Shown here: positions 22,655 to 33,750 of the stretch, piece after piece
Numbering within the stretch: the first letter of the stretch is position 1
Layout: each line of letters begins with the position of its first letter
From: Misgurnus anguillicaudatus
Lineage: Eukaryota; Chordata; Actinopteri; Cypriniformes; Cobitidae
Reading direction: 5' to 3'
Length of the DNA: 64,000 nt
Assembly (NCBI RefSeq): GCF_027580225.2
Contig: NC_073352.2
Span: 30,250,001 to 30,314,000, forward strand
The notes under the pieces: model-generated
What the model was told of the DNA's origin: nothing
Databases searched by the model: none
Seen by the model: the letters and a program-made list of their open reading frames with translations, nothing else
Made by a program: the position numbers and the translations under genes

Positions 22655-23300
22655 GGGTGTGCGTCGCTGGTCTCTTTCAATGAGGTTGTTAGGAGGCGTT
22701 CCTAATTCTGGTTGTCCTAGCAATGGCGCATTCACACCGGCCGTGGTAGAGGCGGCAAAAACGCGTTATTCGCGCGTAGTTGGACGCTTGAACATTTGAG
22801 TTTACTCACTTCATTCACGCGTGAAATTCTACTCATTCGTGACATTCACGTGGAAATACGCGCCGTGGGAGGGGCTTCTGCGACTCCGCTGATACTCTGC
22901 TAGCTTCCTGTAATCACGTCACTACTACAGCAAGGTCCTGATTAGTTAATGCGGCGTGGAAATCTGCCAAAGTTCAGATTTTTCAACTTGTGCGTTCTGC
23001 ACCATTCCCGCCACGCCTTCCATGTGTACCGCGCCGCAGGATGCTAATGTGCGTCTTTGCATTGACTTCACATTTAAATCAGTCACGCTTGTCACCTCTA
23101 CCGCGTCTGGTGTGAACCCTGCATAACAGTCCTAAAAAAAGTCGCTCATCCTTTGCATAAAGTTAAACTGTTAAAGTTTAACATGCCCACTCCCTGGTGC
23201 TGTCGTTCATGTTGCCAGAAATCGCAAAGCTACCATTGAAATGAATGGGATCGCGTCACTCCGCCATATCTAGTCAAAGGCGGTGTGCACGTAGCTTTAT
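22655..23300. mobile_element. GTGTGCAC element interrupted by a palindromic MITE
   Basis: The left segment shares GTCTCTTTCAATGAGGTTGT and GGAGGCGTTCCTAATTCTGG with 16440-16480. The right segment ends GGCGGTGTGCACGTAGCTTT, the inverse of the AAGCTGAGTGCACACCG edge at 16398. The insert at about 22727-23128 is the GGTTCACACC MITE described next. Confidence 0.6.
22727..23128. mobile_element. TTCACACC palindromic MITE, copy 1
   Basis: The ends CATTCACACCGGCCGTGGTA and GCGTCTGGTGTGAACCCTG are inverted repeats. The body, with CTTCCTGTAATCACGTCACT and CTACTACAGCAAGGTCC blocks, matches 31963-32365 in reverse orientation. Confidence 0.8.
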
Positions 23301-23309
23301 AGACCAAAA

Positions 23310-24600
23310 ACATATGCAAACACAAATGCTTGACCATTAGATGAATCTATGGATTGAATGCTGCCTTCAGTGATCCACGCATTAGTATTTTTGGAAAGGA
23401 CTTGGAGTTGCTTTGGAAAAGACATTTCTGTCATAAACAAACTAAAATTTAAGATGTGCTTTGTTATTTGCTAAGGAAATTCTTGTGGCACTTTTTCTAA
23501 GTCTCTCAATATATCTGTTTATGTACAAAATTTTAACACTTGTTTTTAAAGTGAATGACTTACTGAGAGGCATTTTAATACCATAAAAACTCTTGCTGAT
23601 TATCAACTAGTGTTGCACTGATGTCATCTACCAAATGGATCATTTAACGAAACTTCAAAAGACTCAAGTCATTGAACCTCCACACTCCAAGATCAGCTCA
23701 CTTGCCTTTCATTTCAACCACCCTAAAAACCTGCACATCCCACAATACCACCGTGGCTTAACGCAGCCATCTGTGCATTTGAAGGGAGTGAGAATTGCAC
23801 AAGGGGAGCAGCACCAGAATAACTGCACACCGCCGCATGAAAGGTGTTAAGTCAAGAAATAAGGTCACAGGTTGAAAAAAACTACATCAGTTTACATCAG
23901 CAACCCAAACACATAACACATTCCCATCTAAACAACAGAAATGGCTTTTTTTGGGAGGGGCAACAAATGGCCACTTCAACACTTCACATGTGCTCTCAAA
24001 CGCTTGAGAGATAATTGGTAGGGAGTTGGCTTTGAATGGCTAAGAGCTTATTTAAAAAAAAAACAAGCCAAATTCCTGGCATCTCTCGGGTTCTATCTCA
24101 TCCCACCCGAGTGCGGTCCGATGAACAGCTTTGGATCGGGAGGTCATCTTTTCTGGCAGGTCTTAAGAGGCTGAAGTGGGCAGAGCAGGGAAGCGGCCCT
24201 CTTACTGTGACAGTGAGAGCCGAGTCGAGCTCAGGGGCTACGGTCGGAGACTCTCTCCTTTTCATTTACTAATTAGGCATGCAAATGAAATCTTAACAGT
24301 GCACAGACGTGGTTCTCGAGGGAGCCTGCTTTGGCATTAGCTCTCGATTAATCTTGATCCGTTCAGAGGGGCAAAAAATTAAGCGTGAGCCAGCAGGATC
24401 TAAAAACTGTGACTGCCCTGCAATTAAAATGCCAACACTTTACAATAGAGTTTTATTTGGTAATATTAGTTGATGAATTGGCTAACAGTGAACAATACTT
24501 CTACAGCATTTATTAATCGTAGTTTATGTTAATTTTAGCATTTACTAATACATGTTTAGGTTGTAACTGTTAAGATTAGTTAAAAAGCACCAATGGTCCA
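23310..24600. other. repeat-poor noncoding stretch with candidate regulatory words
   Basis: No exon is visible. From about 24000 to 24430 the sequence has even base composition and contains TAATTAG (24270-24276) next to a POU octamer ATGCAAAT (24279-24286). This is the kind of motif pairing found in vertebrate enhancers. Conservation is unknown. Short open frames at 23635 and 24036 are probably chance. Confidence 0.35.
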
Positions 24601-24915
24601 ATTCACGATTTTACGTTTCCTTTGGTGTGTAAGTGTGTATTAGTACATGCTAACGATACGCAAAATGTACAAATCCCAAAGTAAACAATGACGCGAGTTA
24701 TCGTCTCCAACGTAAATCTCTTTTCTTGGACTACAACAAGCACACAGATTGTAGGCAACAGTTTACTTCCAGGGATCGGTGATGTAGAGAAGAGTGACAT
24801 TATCATAATTCCTCCCGCTTTGGACTCACAGCCTGTAAGTAAAATCCTGTTAGCATTGCATTGTGAGCGAATATTTCAAACATGCTAAGGAGCGTCACAT
24901 ATACGGCTGACGTCC

Positions 24916-25330
24916 ACTAAAAATACGTGGCCGATCACTATTCTGAATCGGACGGCCGATCTTATTCACAGCTATTTCATGTACTGCGGCTTTTGATCAG
25001 TAAGTCCTTATCGATCTAAAATAACTGTTAGTTTGAGTCGTTTATAACATGCAATTGAAAAAGAAACACTCGTCAAACATAATTATTAAACATATTCTTT
25101 ATTATCATGAAAATACCTGAAAAGGTTTGAAGAACAGCAATATAAATATATCCTTTTCCTGGAGCTGCGTGCCATCATAGCTGCATGTGTATTGTTCTTT
25201 GTCTACAGCGCATTTTGAGTATCTGCATGAGAGCGCCCCCCGGCTTTTGGATGTAGCGGCATTTCACCGTAATTCATTGAAAAGCATAGCAAGCATTATC
25301 GGCCGATCGATCGGAGCATCCCTAGTTATC
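24916..25330 (+). mobile_element. hAT-like repeat, uninterrupted copy
   Basis: ACGTGGCCGATCACTATTCT at the start and ATCGGCCGATCGATCGGAGC followed by ATCCCTAG at the end give CGAT-rich termini like other cyprinid hAT MITEs. It preserves the empty target (TTCATGTA followed by CTGCGG) of the 4.35 kb insertion. A relative at 26345-26560 is cut by another element. Confidence 0.7.
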
Positions 25331-25485
25331 GGAAAGATTCGATAAAGCTAATCTTTCTTTTATAAATCTGATTAAACTAAAGACTCTTCTGAGATATAAA
25401 GGATGTAATACTACTCTATATGTACTCCAGATTAACATCAGAAATGCAGAAACAGCGTGTGTTAAGTGAGCTTTAAATGTCTCAC

Positions 25486-25719
25486 CTTTAGCAGGTCCTG
25501 TGTGTCATCCATGCAGTAGACACGGATGTTGTACTCGAGGGTGGAACAGTAGGCGGGAGCAAACAGCAGCAGTTTTAGACGCTTGGCTGCAGCCATGCTG
25601 AGCGACTCCCCCACCAAAGCAAAGCGACCCAACTGCTCGGTGAAGACCCGGCACGTCTCCGCTTCCAGTTGGCAGTAATAGGGCTCAGACACCACATCCT
25701 CCCCCAACTGAAGAACATC
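25486..25719 (-). CDS. unc5a: UNC5 exon: end of ZU5 and start of UPA domain
   Basis: This 234-bp exon (78 codons, phase 0-0) begins DVLQLGEDVVSEPYYCQLEA, continues FTEQLGRFALVGESLSMAAA and ends in SLEYNIRVYC-like sequence (here TLEYNIRVYCMDDTQDLLK). This spans the ZU5-UPA junction; UPA is the module shared by UNC5, PIDD and ankyrins. The acceptor is ttcatcag and the donor AAG|GTGAG. The expected following exon, which should start near EVVQLE and contain the rest of UPA, is not found in 1-25485. Just upstream on the gene strand, within about 70 bp of the acceptor, the intron becomes a dispersed GC-motif repeat (25790-26340). Confidence 0.95.
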
Positions 25720-25789
25720 CTGATGAACCAATGAAAACGGCACAAGGATTAGATGACAGATACAGGTTGTGCGTTTTTTACATTTAACA

Positions 25790-26345
25790 GAGGATTTTAT
25801 GCTGTTTTGGCGCTGTCCGAGTGCTGAAACGGCTCTCTGCACGTTGGTAAATTCTTTATCTCTTGTTTGTATTTTTAAAGTACAAACCTTTTCTTGCATA
25901 TTTGCAAATTATTTTATGAGATTACAATGATTATGTAGGATATCAATACATTTACAGCAATTAAAAGCCTGCTATTTTTACTTCCATGACTAAAAGAAAA
26001 CTGCTTTTGAAGGTTTTAATCCAAAAAATAACAATTTTGATCTTAAAATGGGGGTCTTCTTCCTCCGCTTAGTTTTTCAGTTTACAAAATCTGTCATCTA
26101 AATAGGGATTAGACATAGCGCAAGCACAACTGACTTTTAAAGGGGATAAGCATTGGTTTATTGCACGATACGCCCAAAACACACCCATTACTCATTAAAA
26201 AAATAGGAACAACCCTTTTCGACCGTGCGCTCGGCGCACAAAACCATTTTTCCCGTCGTTAAATTAGTAAAAGTGGATTTGGACACACCCGTTTGCATCG
26301 TGCGCTTTAGACCATGCGCTTAGATAGTTAAAATAGGGCCCTATG
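25790..26345 (+). repeat. GCGCTTAGAT...element part, copy 1 (next to unc5 exon)
   Basis: GGCGCTGTCCGAGTGCTGAA...CTTTTCTTGCATATTTGCAA...AGACCATGCGCTTAGATAG is nearly identical in order to 36520-37080. The right edge, with TAGGGCCCTATGAG, is a typical terminal repeat. It begins about 70 bp upstream of the ZU5/UPA exon acceptor. Confidence 0.75.
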
Positions 26346-26559
26346 AGTTTGAGTTGTTTATAATGTGCATTTAAAAAAACAACACTCATCAAACATAATC
26401 ATTCAAAATATTATTTATTTATTATCAGAGATATTAATATGCCTCTAGACATTTCCTGAAACAGCGTTTTGTAATGGTACTTCTTCTGCAGCACAAATGG
26501 AGTTTCTGCATGAGAGCGCCCTCTGGCTTTTGGATGTAGCTGCATTTCATCGTAATTCA

Positions 26560-27331
26560 TTAAAGGACAAGTTCGGTATTTTACACTTAAAGCCCTGTTT
26601 TCAGATTGTTTATGATGAAATAGAACGATTTTGACTGAAATTTCGACATATGCGGCTGCCCCGAGAATTTTCGGGTGTTTGTGTTTCACCTCCCACCTCT
26701 ACAATGGGTTGATAGGTGCACTGGAACAATCCTTCCTAAAATACATTAAACTTTCGTTTACAAAGACGTGAAACTCACCGAGTGGTCAGGGGTGTTCACT
26801 GATATGCTCACAGAAAAATTGCTGCAAAAGATGCTTTCCAACAGGTGTTTTGGCATTCGTTGTTAACTTGTGGACCTATTTTTCCAAACGCCTCCACCAG
26901 TACATTCTTCCGTTGAGAGCTTGAATAATAAACACTCCAGCCCAGGTGGTGGCGCTAATCCGCCATTGCCAATTGCAAGAATAGAAACAACGTTCCCGGC
27001 GGCGGAGTAATACCGTACCTCACAGCACATCTAATACAAGTCAATGGAGTTGGCAAAAACTACGATAAAATCTGTTGGAATGCGTATTTTGCAGCGATTT
27101 TTGTGTAAGCATATCAGTGAACACCCCTGACCACTCGGTGAGTTTCATGTCTTTGTAAACGAAAGTTTAATGCATTTTAGGAAGGATTGTTCCAGTGCAC
27201 CTATCAACCCATTGTAGAGGTGGGAGGTGAAACACAAACACCCGAAAATTCTCGGGGCAGACGCATATGTCGAAATTTCAGTCAATCTGAAAACAGGGCT
27301 TTAAGTGTAAAATACCGAACTTGTCCTTTAA
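26560..27331. mobile_element. large palindromic TTAA element (772 bp)
   Basis: TTAA then AGGACAAGTTCGGTATTTTA on the left is mirrored by AAATACCGAACTTGTCCT then TTAA on the right. The arms stay complementary for about 270 bp, including CACCGAGTGGTCAGGGGTGT against ACACCCCTGACCACTCGGTG. The centre (about 26840-27100) is unpaired. It interrupts the CGTAATTCAT repeat that is intact at 25282. Confidence 0.93.
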
Positions 27332-27434
27332 AATAAATTCATTCAGAAAATGCCCATTTGCACGATTAATCGTCACAGCCCTACTATATAGTATGGAAGT
27401 AGGTGGTTTCAGACGCAGCCTATCAGTGTGTGTT

Positions 27435-27502
27435 TCCTGGGAATCGAACCCACAACCTTTTTCGCTGCTAATGCAGTGCTGTACCAACTGAGTTATAGGA
27501 AC
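27435..27502 (-). repeat. tRNA-derived sequence (SINE head or pseudogene)
   Basis: On the minus strand it reads AACTCAGTTGGTACAGCACT, later GGTTGTGGGTTCGATTCCCA, with recognisable A- and B-box words of a pol III promoter. The anticodon arm does not fold as in a working tRNA. A second copy is at 55444-55509. Confidence 0.5.
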
Positions 27503-28639
27503 TCAGGAAAGGGTTTATTAGAGGGATGGTGCACTCTTGCCCCGAGGCTGTTCAGTGTCAGGTTTTAGTTACAATGAAGTGATTTGGCTGAGCAGTAATG
27601 GAATGATTCGCATAATGATCAGTGTTCTGTGCTCTAATGAGACACTAATAGCAGGGGTTCATCCTGAACGCTCACACATGACAGTGCCCACTAAGAGATA
27701 TATGAGCTCGCCTTCCTTCTGCTTACAAGGAGAGAACAAATCATTTGATATTTATGGACTCTGCTTACTATTCAAAAAATTTCGAAAAGTTTATTCGAAA
27801 ACAAGGAAATTGAGCTATTATAATCCTAAATATTTTGTATGTAGTGTTCTGTAGTTAAAGTCTCATATTATTTGAATATTTGACATGATCTCACTCAGTC
27901 ATTATGACGGTTATATCTTCACATAATGTTCTTTACAATATGTAGGAAGATTTACAGTAAATCACTAAAAATGGCTGGGTTTTCACCGACTGGGTGACAT
28001 TTTGTGAGTATTTTAGTGTTTCTGACTTGCAGATGGAAATTAGGTGAGACTGAATGGAAAGGGTGTTAAGGACCTGGGGATATTGTGAGTGGTTGCCAAG
28101 GAAATGCTATTCAGTTGCTAAGGGGTTTTGGGTTGTATGTAACATGCTGTTATTCAGTAGGTTGCTTGAGGGTTACATGTTGCCCAAATGATATACAGAT
28201 CAATACAGATTGCAAGGCCGTAACCACATCTTGTATATTAAAAATATCAAAGTCCCTATATGTCTATTGTGGCCATGGCCCTGACAGATGGTTAAGTCCT
28301 CTCCTTTAACATATTCTGTGAATTATTTGAGAACCATTTACGATTAAAAAAAGTTGCCATTTTTGATTTTTACAAAAATATTTTATGCCTTCCAGAAAAT
28401 GTTAAATGAACATACAATATATCAAATGAAAGATCAGACCCTCTGCTTTCAAACAAAAAGAAACATTTCAATCTACCTTATTTGTTCTCTTTTTATCACC
28501 TCTCAAATATGAGTAGGTTTCTTAAAAAAATTTGAGCAAAAAGCTGAGATAATTGCATTTTTGTGAAGGACTTCTGATAGAGATCAAATTCAGAACTATC
28601 ATCAAAACATACAAGGAGCTTGAACTGTTTGCCCTAAGG

Positions 28640-28775
28640 GGTAGTTTCAGGGTTTTAAAAGTTGGGTAAGAGCACCACCTGGTGGATAATAGCAGAAATA
28701 TGAATTGCCGGAAAAACTTGTCACTAGTCATGGCAGGGAAACGTTTTCTCTGGGAAAGAGTTAAAAAAAAGGTTG
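28640..28775 (-). repeat. TTAACTCTTTCCC element end, inverted copy
   Basis: This is the reverse complement of the 11400-11560 block: GTAAGAGCACCACCTGGTGG...CATGGCAGGGAAACG...GGGAAAGAGTTAAA. The open frame across it is a shadow. Confidence 0.65.
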
Positions 28776-28821
28776 GCTTTGCAGCCAAAACTAAATATTT
28801 TTTTGACCTTTAAAAGACTTT

Positions 28822-29110
28822 TAAAGGAATAGTTTACCCCCCAAAAAATTATTTAATTTAATTTACGTTGTAACAAACCTGTATATATGTCTATGTTCTG
28901 CTAAACACAAAGAATGATATTTTGAGCACTGTTTTGTAACCTTTTTTAACTATTCAAAACAAATTCAAGTTAATAAAGGATAGTAATAATAAAAGAAAAG
29001 GCAATTTTTGTGTACCATACTCACGCACCTCACAAAAACAAAAAGGGTTTATGGTAATTGGGATCAGTTTATGGAACTCCACAATTTACACACTCCACCT
29101 CTAAAGGTGT
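28822..29110 (+). repeat. AAAGGAATAGTTTACCCC repeat
   Basis: TTAAAGGAATAGTTTACCCC resembles the terminus at 7246 and is next to TTAA. The far end is unclear. Confidence 0.5.
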
Positions 29111-29379
29111 AAGATTAAAAATGTAGGAATTTATTTCTCCGTCACAACCCCATTTCTATCCTGTACCATCTGAATTACAGTGCTCATTGACTATTGGCAG
29201 GTTGTTTATCCAGTACAGTGGGGGTTCAAGGTGGTCTTCTGATTGGTCAGTTTGAAAGTATCATGTTAGGTTTAGTGACATGGTCAAGAAAAGGGTTAAA
29301 AGACAATGTTTGGGCTTCTTCTGAGCTTCTGCTCTTCTGCTTCTTCTGGCTGGTCTCATTGAGCTCTGCTTTTGGACGC

Positions 29380-29650
29380 GGCTTAATTTACCTGAGACCC
29401 GATGCTGCTATTATTACACCCGACCCGTGTCCTAGGCACACGTGAAAGTTTTAGACCCGAACCCGATCGGGTCTCGGGTCGGACCTCAGGTTTTCAGATC
29501 CAAGTGGAACCGTGAAGTTTAGCAATGCTCTCCGACATATTGTGTACGAAACCCGGGAACGGTTGCAGTTTTGTTCTTCTTTCGAAACCTGAGATCCCTT
29601 TCAAAGGTTCTTAATGGAATCATATAGCCAGACACAGAACCTTTATTTTT
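29380..29650. repeat. ACCCGAACCCGATCGGGT repeat plus GGTTCTTAATGGAATC repeat
   Basis: CCGAACCCGATCGGGTCTCG is a short palindrome of a dispersed fish repeat. It is followed by AAAGGTTCTTAATGGAATCA...AGAACCTTTATTTTTAAGAG, a relative of the 12868 palindromic MITE. Confidence 0.55.
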
Positions 29651-29964
29651 AAGAGAATTAACTTATTCATGGTTTGTCACATGCAACATGGAAATCATAT
29701 GGGAAATGTATTTAATTGGATGTAAAAATCTAGACGGTCAGCATGGATTCCATCATGTGTGAAAATGTTTTAAACTGGTTAGAAAAGGCATTCTGTCGGA
29801 AAACAGGCCAAAGCTACAGTGAAAGTGTCATTTCTCTCACAGTCTATGGTCAGATACAATCACATAATAGTTCCCCAGAGTCAGTTTAATTAGAGAAAGG
29901 CAAGTGGGACCTGTGGAGACCGAACCTTGTGCAGGAACCTCATCAGAAAGACTCCACACATACA

Positions 29965-30003
<39 letters not shown>

Positions 30004-31140
30004 TATCTAATCAAATACAGAGAAACGGCCCTACTGTCACGCACCTCGGGATCCCAGCCAGGAAATTACATCCAGCAATCAATAAAATAAGCCGCTATCT
30101 TCATCAGTGAAATTAGTATTGGCACTGGCCGTTTTCCATTTGACCACAATGAAGTCTCATTTTTTTCCATTATAATTTTTTTGAAATGACTCAAAAAAAT
30201 TCACCCCGCAGTTCGATAACGACGCAGACTATATTTCATTCTCCTCCGCTTGTGTTTCGCTGATGTGCGTCCTCTGGAGAAATTAATTGCTTTGAGTCTG
30301 ACTGCCAGGGCTTCTATCAGAACAAACTCGCCTGTGTTTTTTCTCCTGCGTCTGCAATACCTGGCCAAGAACGGTGACCTGCCGCCGACGGGCTATATTT
30401 GGGCCGGGGAATGATTAAAAGTGCTCCTCTAAGACAGGCCTATTCATTCTTCAGCGGACCCACTGCTGACACACCAAGGAGCTTGAATAATTTATGCAGG
30501 GTATCGAACATGAAAGAAGACCTTCGCTCTCTTTCTCCTTCCTTCCTCCCAAAGTTCCTACTCTTCCTGATCTCTCCCCGGTCTTGACCCCGACGCAGTT
30601 TAGCGACATTCGGAGGAGCCGGGAGCACTTAAAGGTGGGTGCGAATGGCCGTTGGATGGAATGAGGAAAGATCAGTACAATTAAATGGAGATTAAATGTG
30701 CAGGTATGAGGATAAGTGAAATGAGGGCTACGCTGATGGAAACACTCAGAGTTTTATTGTCTGAGAGACTATTTGAAATGATTATGATGATACAGCCCAT
30801 TTAGCGCCATACGAATTCAATAGGGAGATGACGCAAGAGAGCGAGACGGAGATGAGAAAGGGTAAGAAAGGTGAGCGTACAGCATGAATTCATTAGCCAC
30901 CGCCACCGACTCAATGCTTATTAAAGTGAGGCACAATCACATAGAGAAGATTATGACACTGGTTTACAAAATACTTGAATGGGGGTCAATGACTACATTC
31001 AAGGTACACTCTTAAATTGAGCTTTAAAAAAGAACTACGACAGTTAAGGGTAAAACAAATGTTTGTATAAAATACAAAACACACACATACACACCTATGG
31101 CATCGTTTGGCGTCCTAATATATGAGAGTGTAGACTTGCC
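29650..31140. other. intronic stretch, mostly unclassified
   Basis: It lies in the intron between the two unc5 exons at 25486 and 31171. The only repeat seen is a TC microsatellite at 29967-29999. There is no exon or TIR element I can support. Confidence 0.4.
29967..29999 (+). repeat. TC microsatellite
   Basis: About 16 CT dinucleotides; the serine/leucine open frame across it is an artefact. Confidence 0.95.
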
Positions 31141-31170
31141 ATTAGCCAAGATTTAAATGCAAACCCTCAC

Positions 31171-31339
31171 CTCCCAGGTTCCTTCATAGGACTGCTTCTT
31201 CAGACGGATGGCCCAGTTCTCCAGGCAGGCATCGAAGCAGTGGTCCATGCTGAGGATGACCGGCCGGGTGAGCACCACACCGGGCGGGCCGCAGCTCACC
31301 ACGGGGCTTAGCAGTGTCTGGCAACCAGCCAGGGGCAAC
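31171..31339 (-). CDS. unc5a: UNC5 exon: ZU5 domain, part 2
   Basis: This 169-bp exon (phase 2 in, phase 0 out) encodes LPLAGCQTLLSPVVSCGPPG, then the TRPVILSMDHC strand and, after a variable DACLEN loop, WAIRLKKQSYEGTWE. The SCGPPG and TRPV motifs are hallmarks of UNC5 ZU5 domains. The acceptor is cctctag and the donor GAG|GTGAGG. The next exon begins with Asp-Val-Leu, giving the family sequence WEDVL. The variable DHCFDACLENW loop differs from the mammalian UNC5A sequence I remember (DHCGEPSPDSW), as expected for a fish orthologue. No frameshift is visible. Confidence 0.94.
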
Positions 31340-31509
31340 CTAGAGGGGAGCAAATGGTCAAGTATGGTCAAGTGTTCGGTCCTGAATGGATTAACATGTC
31401 AAGCACAGAGCAGAACCCTTTTAGGAGACAAGGTTCCTCTATTAATCAGACCTCTGGGGCTATGATCTGACTTTATACTCCAGGAAGGAGAAAGTGGCAA
31501 ACAGGGCAT

Positions 31510-31665
31510 GAGTACACTCTAAAAAATGCTGGGTTATGTTCAACCCAGCGCTGGGTCACAAAGAGACGAACCCAACACGTAAGGTTGTAATTTTACCTAT
31601 GCTGTGCTGTTTTAACCCATTGTTGGGTCAAATATAATCATTTTCTGGGTTAAAACCTTAACTGG
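31510..31665. repeat. ACACTCTAAAAAATGCTGGGTT MITE
   Basis: ACACTCTAAAAAATGCTGGG followed by alternating CAACCCAG, GGGTT and TTTAACCC words; TGGGTTAAAA closes it. The same family occurs at 33410-33750 and 46940-47195. Confidence 0.7.
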
Positions 31666-31962
31666 CTGGAGCAGGACACCTGAGTTTCAATATTTAGCAT
31701 GTACATTTTAATCTATCATGACAAACTATATATCATTAAAAAGATCTAAGCCTGTAGAATACATATTTCAACAGTGTTTTATAAAATAAATTATGTAGGG
31801 AGAGTAATTGATTCATTTCTGAAAAGAGTGTGCTTAAAACATTTATATTCTTCTAAATGTCACTGTCCCGCCAGCGGGACTCTGGCGTTTACTTTAGTGT
31901 TTTGCATGTGCATTCTTATCTAATCATGACTAACTATATATCACTGGAAAGCTCTTAGGGTT

Positions 31963-32365
31963 CACACCAGATGTGTTAGAGGCGGCAAGCGCGAGAGATT
32001 TACATGTTAAGTCAATGCAAAGACACGATTATTCATCCTACGGCGCGGGTGGCGCGTTCCGCGCAAATTGAGTGTTGGCGCGGAAAACGTGCGAGTTGAA
32101 AAATCTGAACTTTGGTGGATTTCTGCGCCACGTTAACCAATACGGACCTTGCTGTAGTAGTGATGTGATTACAGGAAGCAAGCTGAGTCTCAGCGGAGTC
32201 TCAGAAGCCCCTCCCATGACGCGAATTTCCACCTGAATGTCTCGAATGACTAGGCCTTCACACGCAAATGAAGCGAGTAAACTCAAATGTTTAAGGGTCC
32301 AACCACGCAAGAATAGTGCTTTTTTGACGCCTCTATCGCGGCTGGTGTGAATGGACCATAACGGT
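31963..32365. mobile_element. TTCACACC palindromic MITE, copy 2
   Basis: It is inverted relative to 22727-23128: the left end reads GGTTCACACCAGATGTGTTA, the right end CGCGGCTGGTGTGAATGGAC. The arms share GACGCCTCTA/TAGAGGCGG words. The 112-codon open frame across it is an artefact. Confidence 0.8.
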
Positions 32366-32610
32366 GTAGTTTTCATTTATCATCACCATTTTGGGAAAAC
32401 TATGTCTGTTTCTAAAAGGTCACGGGCCCACCAGTAGGCCCAATTTGTTTTTACTAAACCCCTACTCTAAACCTAAAAAAAACTTGACAACTTATATATC
32501 ACTGAAAAGCTCTCAGAATTTAGTTGTCATATTTTAAGGTCATCTGATGATAGAAATAATGTAGTGACAGTTTTTTGTTACATGACCCCCCCATAGAAAT
32601 GCATATGAAT

Positions 32611-32940
32611 CAGTCCCTCCAGAAAAACGCGATTATGCGATCACATGATTCAATGCATAATCAGCCAAAGTCAGCATATTTATGCGTGGGGCGCATTTTT
32701 TAAATACGCAGCACTTTAAATACGCCGCACAAACAGTTTTTGCAAGTTTACGCAGTTTTTGCAAGTGCCCGCAATTTTGGCAAGTTCCCACAATTTTGGC
32801 AAGTTCCCGCAATTTCATAGCATAAAATTGCATAAATATCCCGCATATTCCATCGTATTTTTTAAGAAAACGTGCCGCAAGATCAAGGATTTTCGCCTGC
32901 AACAATCACCAAAAAAATCTGTGTTTTTCTCGAAGGACTG
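32611..32940. mobile_element. CAGTCC...GGACTG MITE with internal short tandem repeat
   Basis: CAGTCCCTCCAGAAAAACGC is mirrored by GTGTTTTTCTCGAAGGACTG, which is hAT-like. The flanks do not show a clean 8-bp duplication. The centre holds three to four degenerate copies of a 19-bp GCAATTTTGGCAAGTTCCC unit (about 32735-32815). Confidence 0.75.
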
Positions 32941-33409
32941 ATTAATTATTTTATATTTCAAGACAAACAATATATATCATTTGAAAGCTTTAAGAATTTA
33001 GTTTTCATATTTCAAAACATTTTAGCATTAATAATAATGCAGTGACAGTCATTTATTAATTTGTGACAAAAGTATGCCGCAAACCGTTGACACCTAGTGG
33101 CCGTTGTTGGTAAGTCCACTAAAAGTGTGACACAAACACATTTTTGTGATTATAACTTGAAATTTGGATCACAACTAGTTTAGACTTGTGTCTAAAATCT
33201 TGTAGCATTTCTGGCATGAAAAACTTAGAATTTTAAAATTTTGATTTATAAAATATACATTATTGCATTATTATTCACCTCCAGAGACTTTTGAGAAAAA
33301 CCCTATAATGTTTCTTCTTTAAAACAAGACCAAAAATGCCAAAAGTTATTATTTTGAAGATGTATATCACATATTCACCCCCCCCCACACTCAAAATGGG
33401 CTTCACCTC

Positions 33410-33750
33410 AACGTCTAGGTTTGTAAATAACCCAGCATTTTAACCCAGTGTACACAGTAAAAATAGCCACACTATACACCTGGTGCTTTACATTTACAGA
33501 AAGATGAAAACATGAAAGCGAACCCCACTATGGCACATTTACATGTTTACATTTACAAGATGTTGGTTTGATTTAGTCCATGGTTGGGTAAAATATGGAC
33601 ATAAATGTCAATAATTGACCCAAAGCATGGGTTGGAACAATCAAAAGTTTTGTGTTGAAAAAACCCAGCATTTAAATCCAGTAGTTGGGGTTGTTCATAT
33701 TTGACCTACTGTAACCATTGGTTTAAACAACCCAGCATTTTTTTGAGTGC
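33410..33750. repeat. AACCCAGCATTTT repeats
   Basis: Several AACCCAGCATTT and TGGGTTGGA words around unrelated sequence; the same family as 31510. Confidence 0.55.

Larger units (their letters stand above)
31690..33060 (+). repeat. element with four recurring TATATATCA-type modules, carrying two MITEs
   Basis: A module containing ACTATATATCACTGGAAAGC...TCTTA/TTTAG recurs at about 31725, 31935, 32485 and 32970. It is often followed by AATAATG(T/C)AGTGACAG. Two complete MITEs (31963-32365 and 32611-32940) lie between the modules. The outer borders are not defined. Confidence 0.55.

Noticed and set aside
32038..32376. 112-codon open frame on the minus strand
   Set aside because: It lies entirely within a palindromic MITE that is repeated at 22727-23128, where the frame is not kept.
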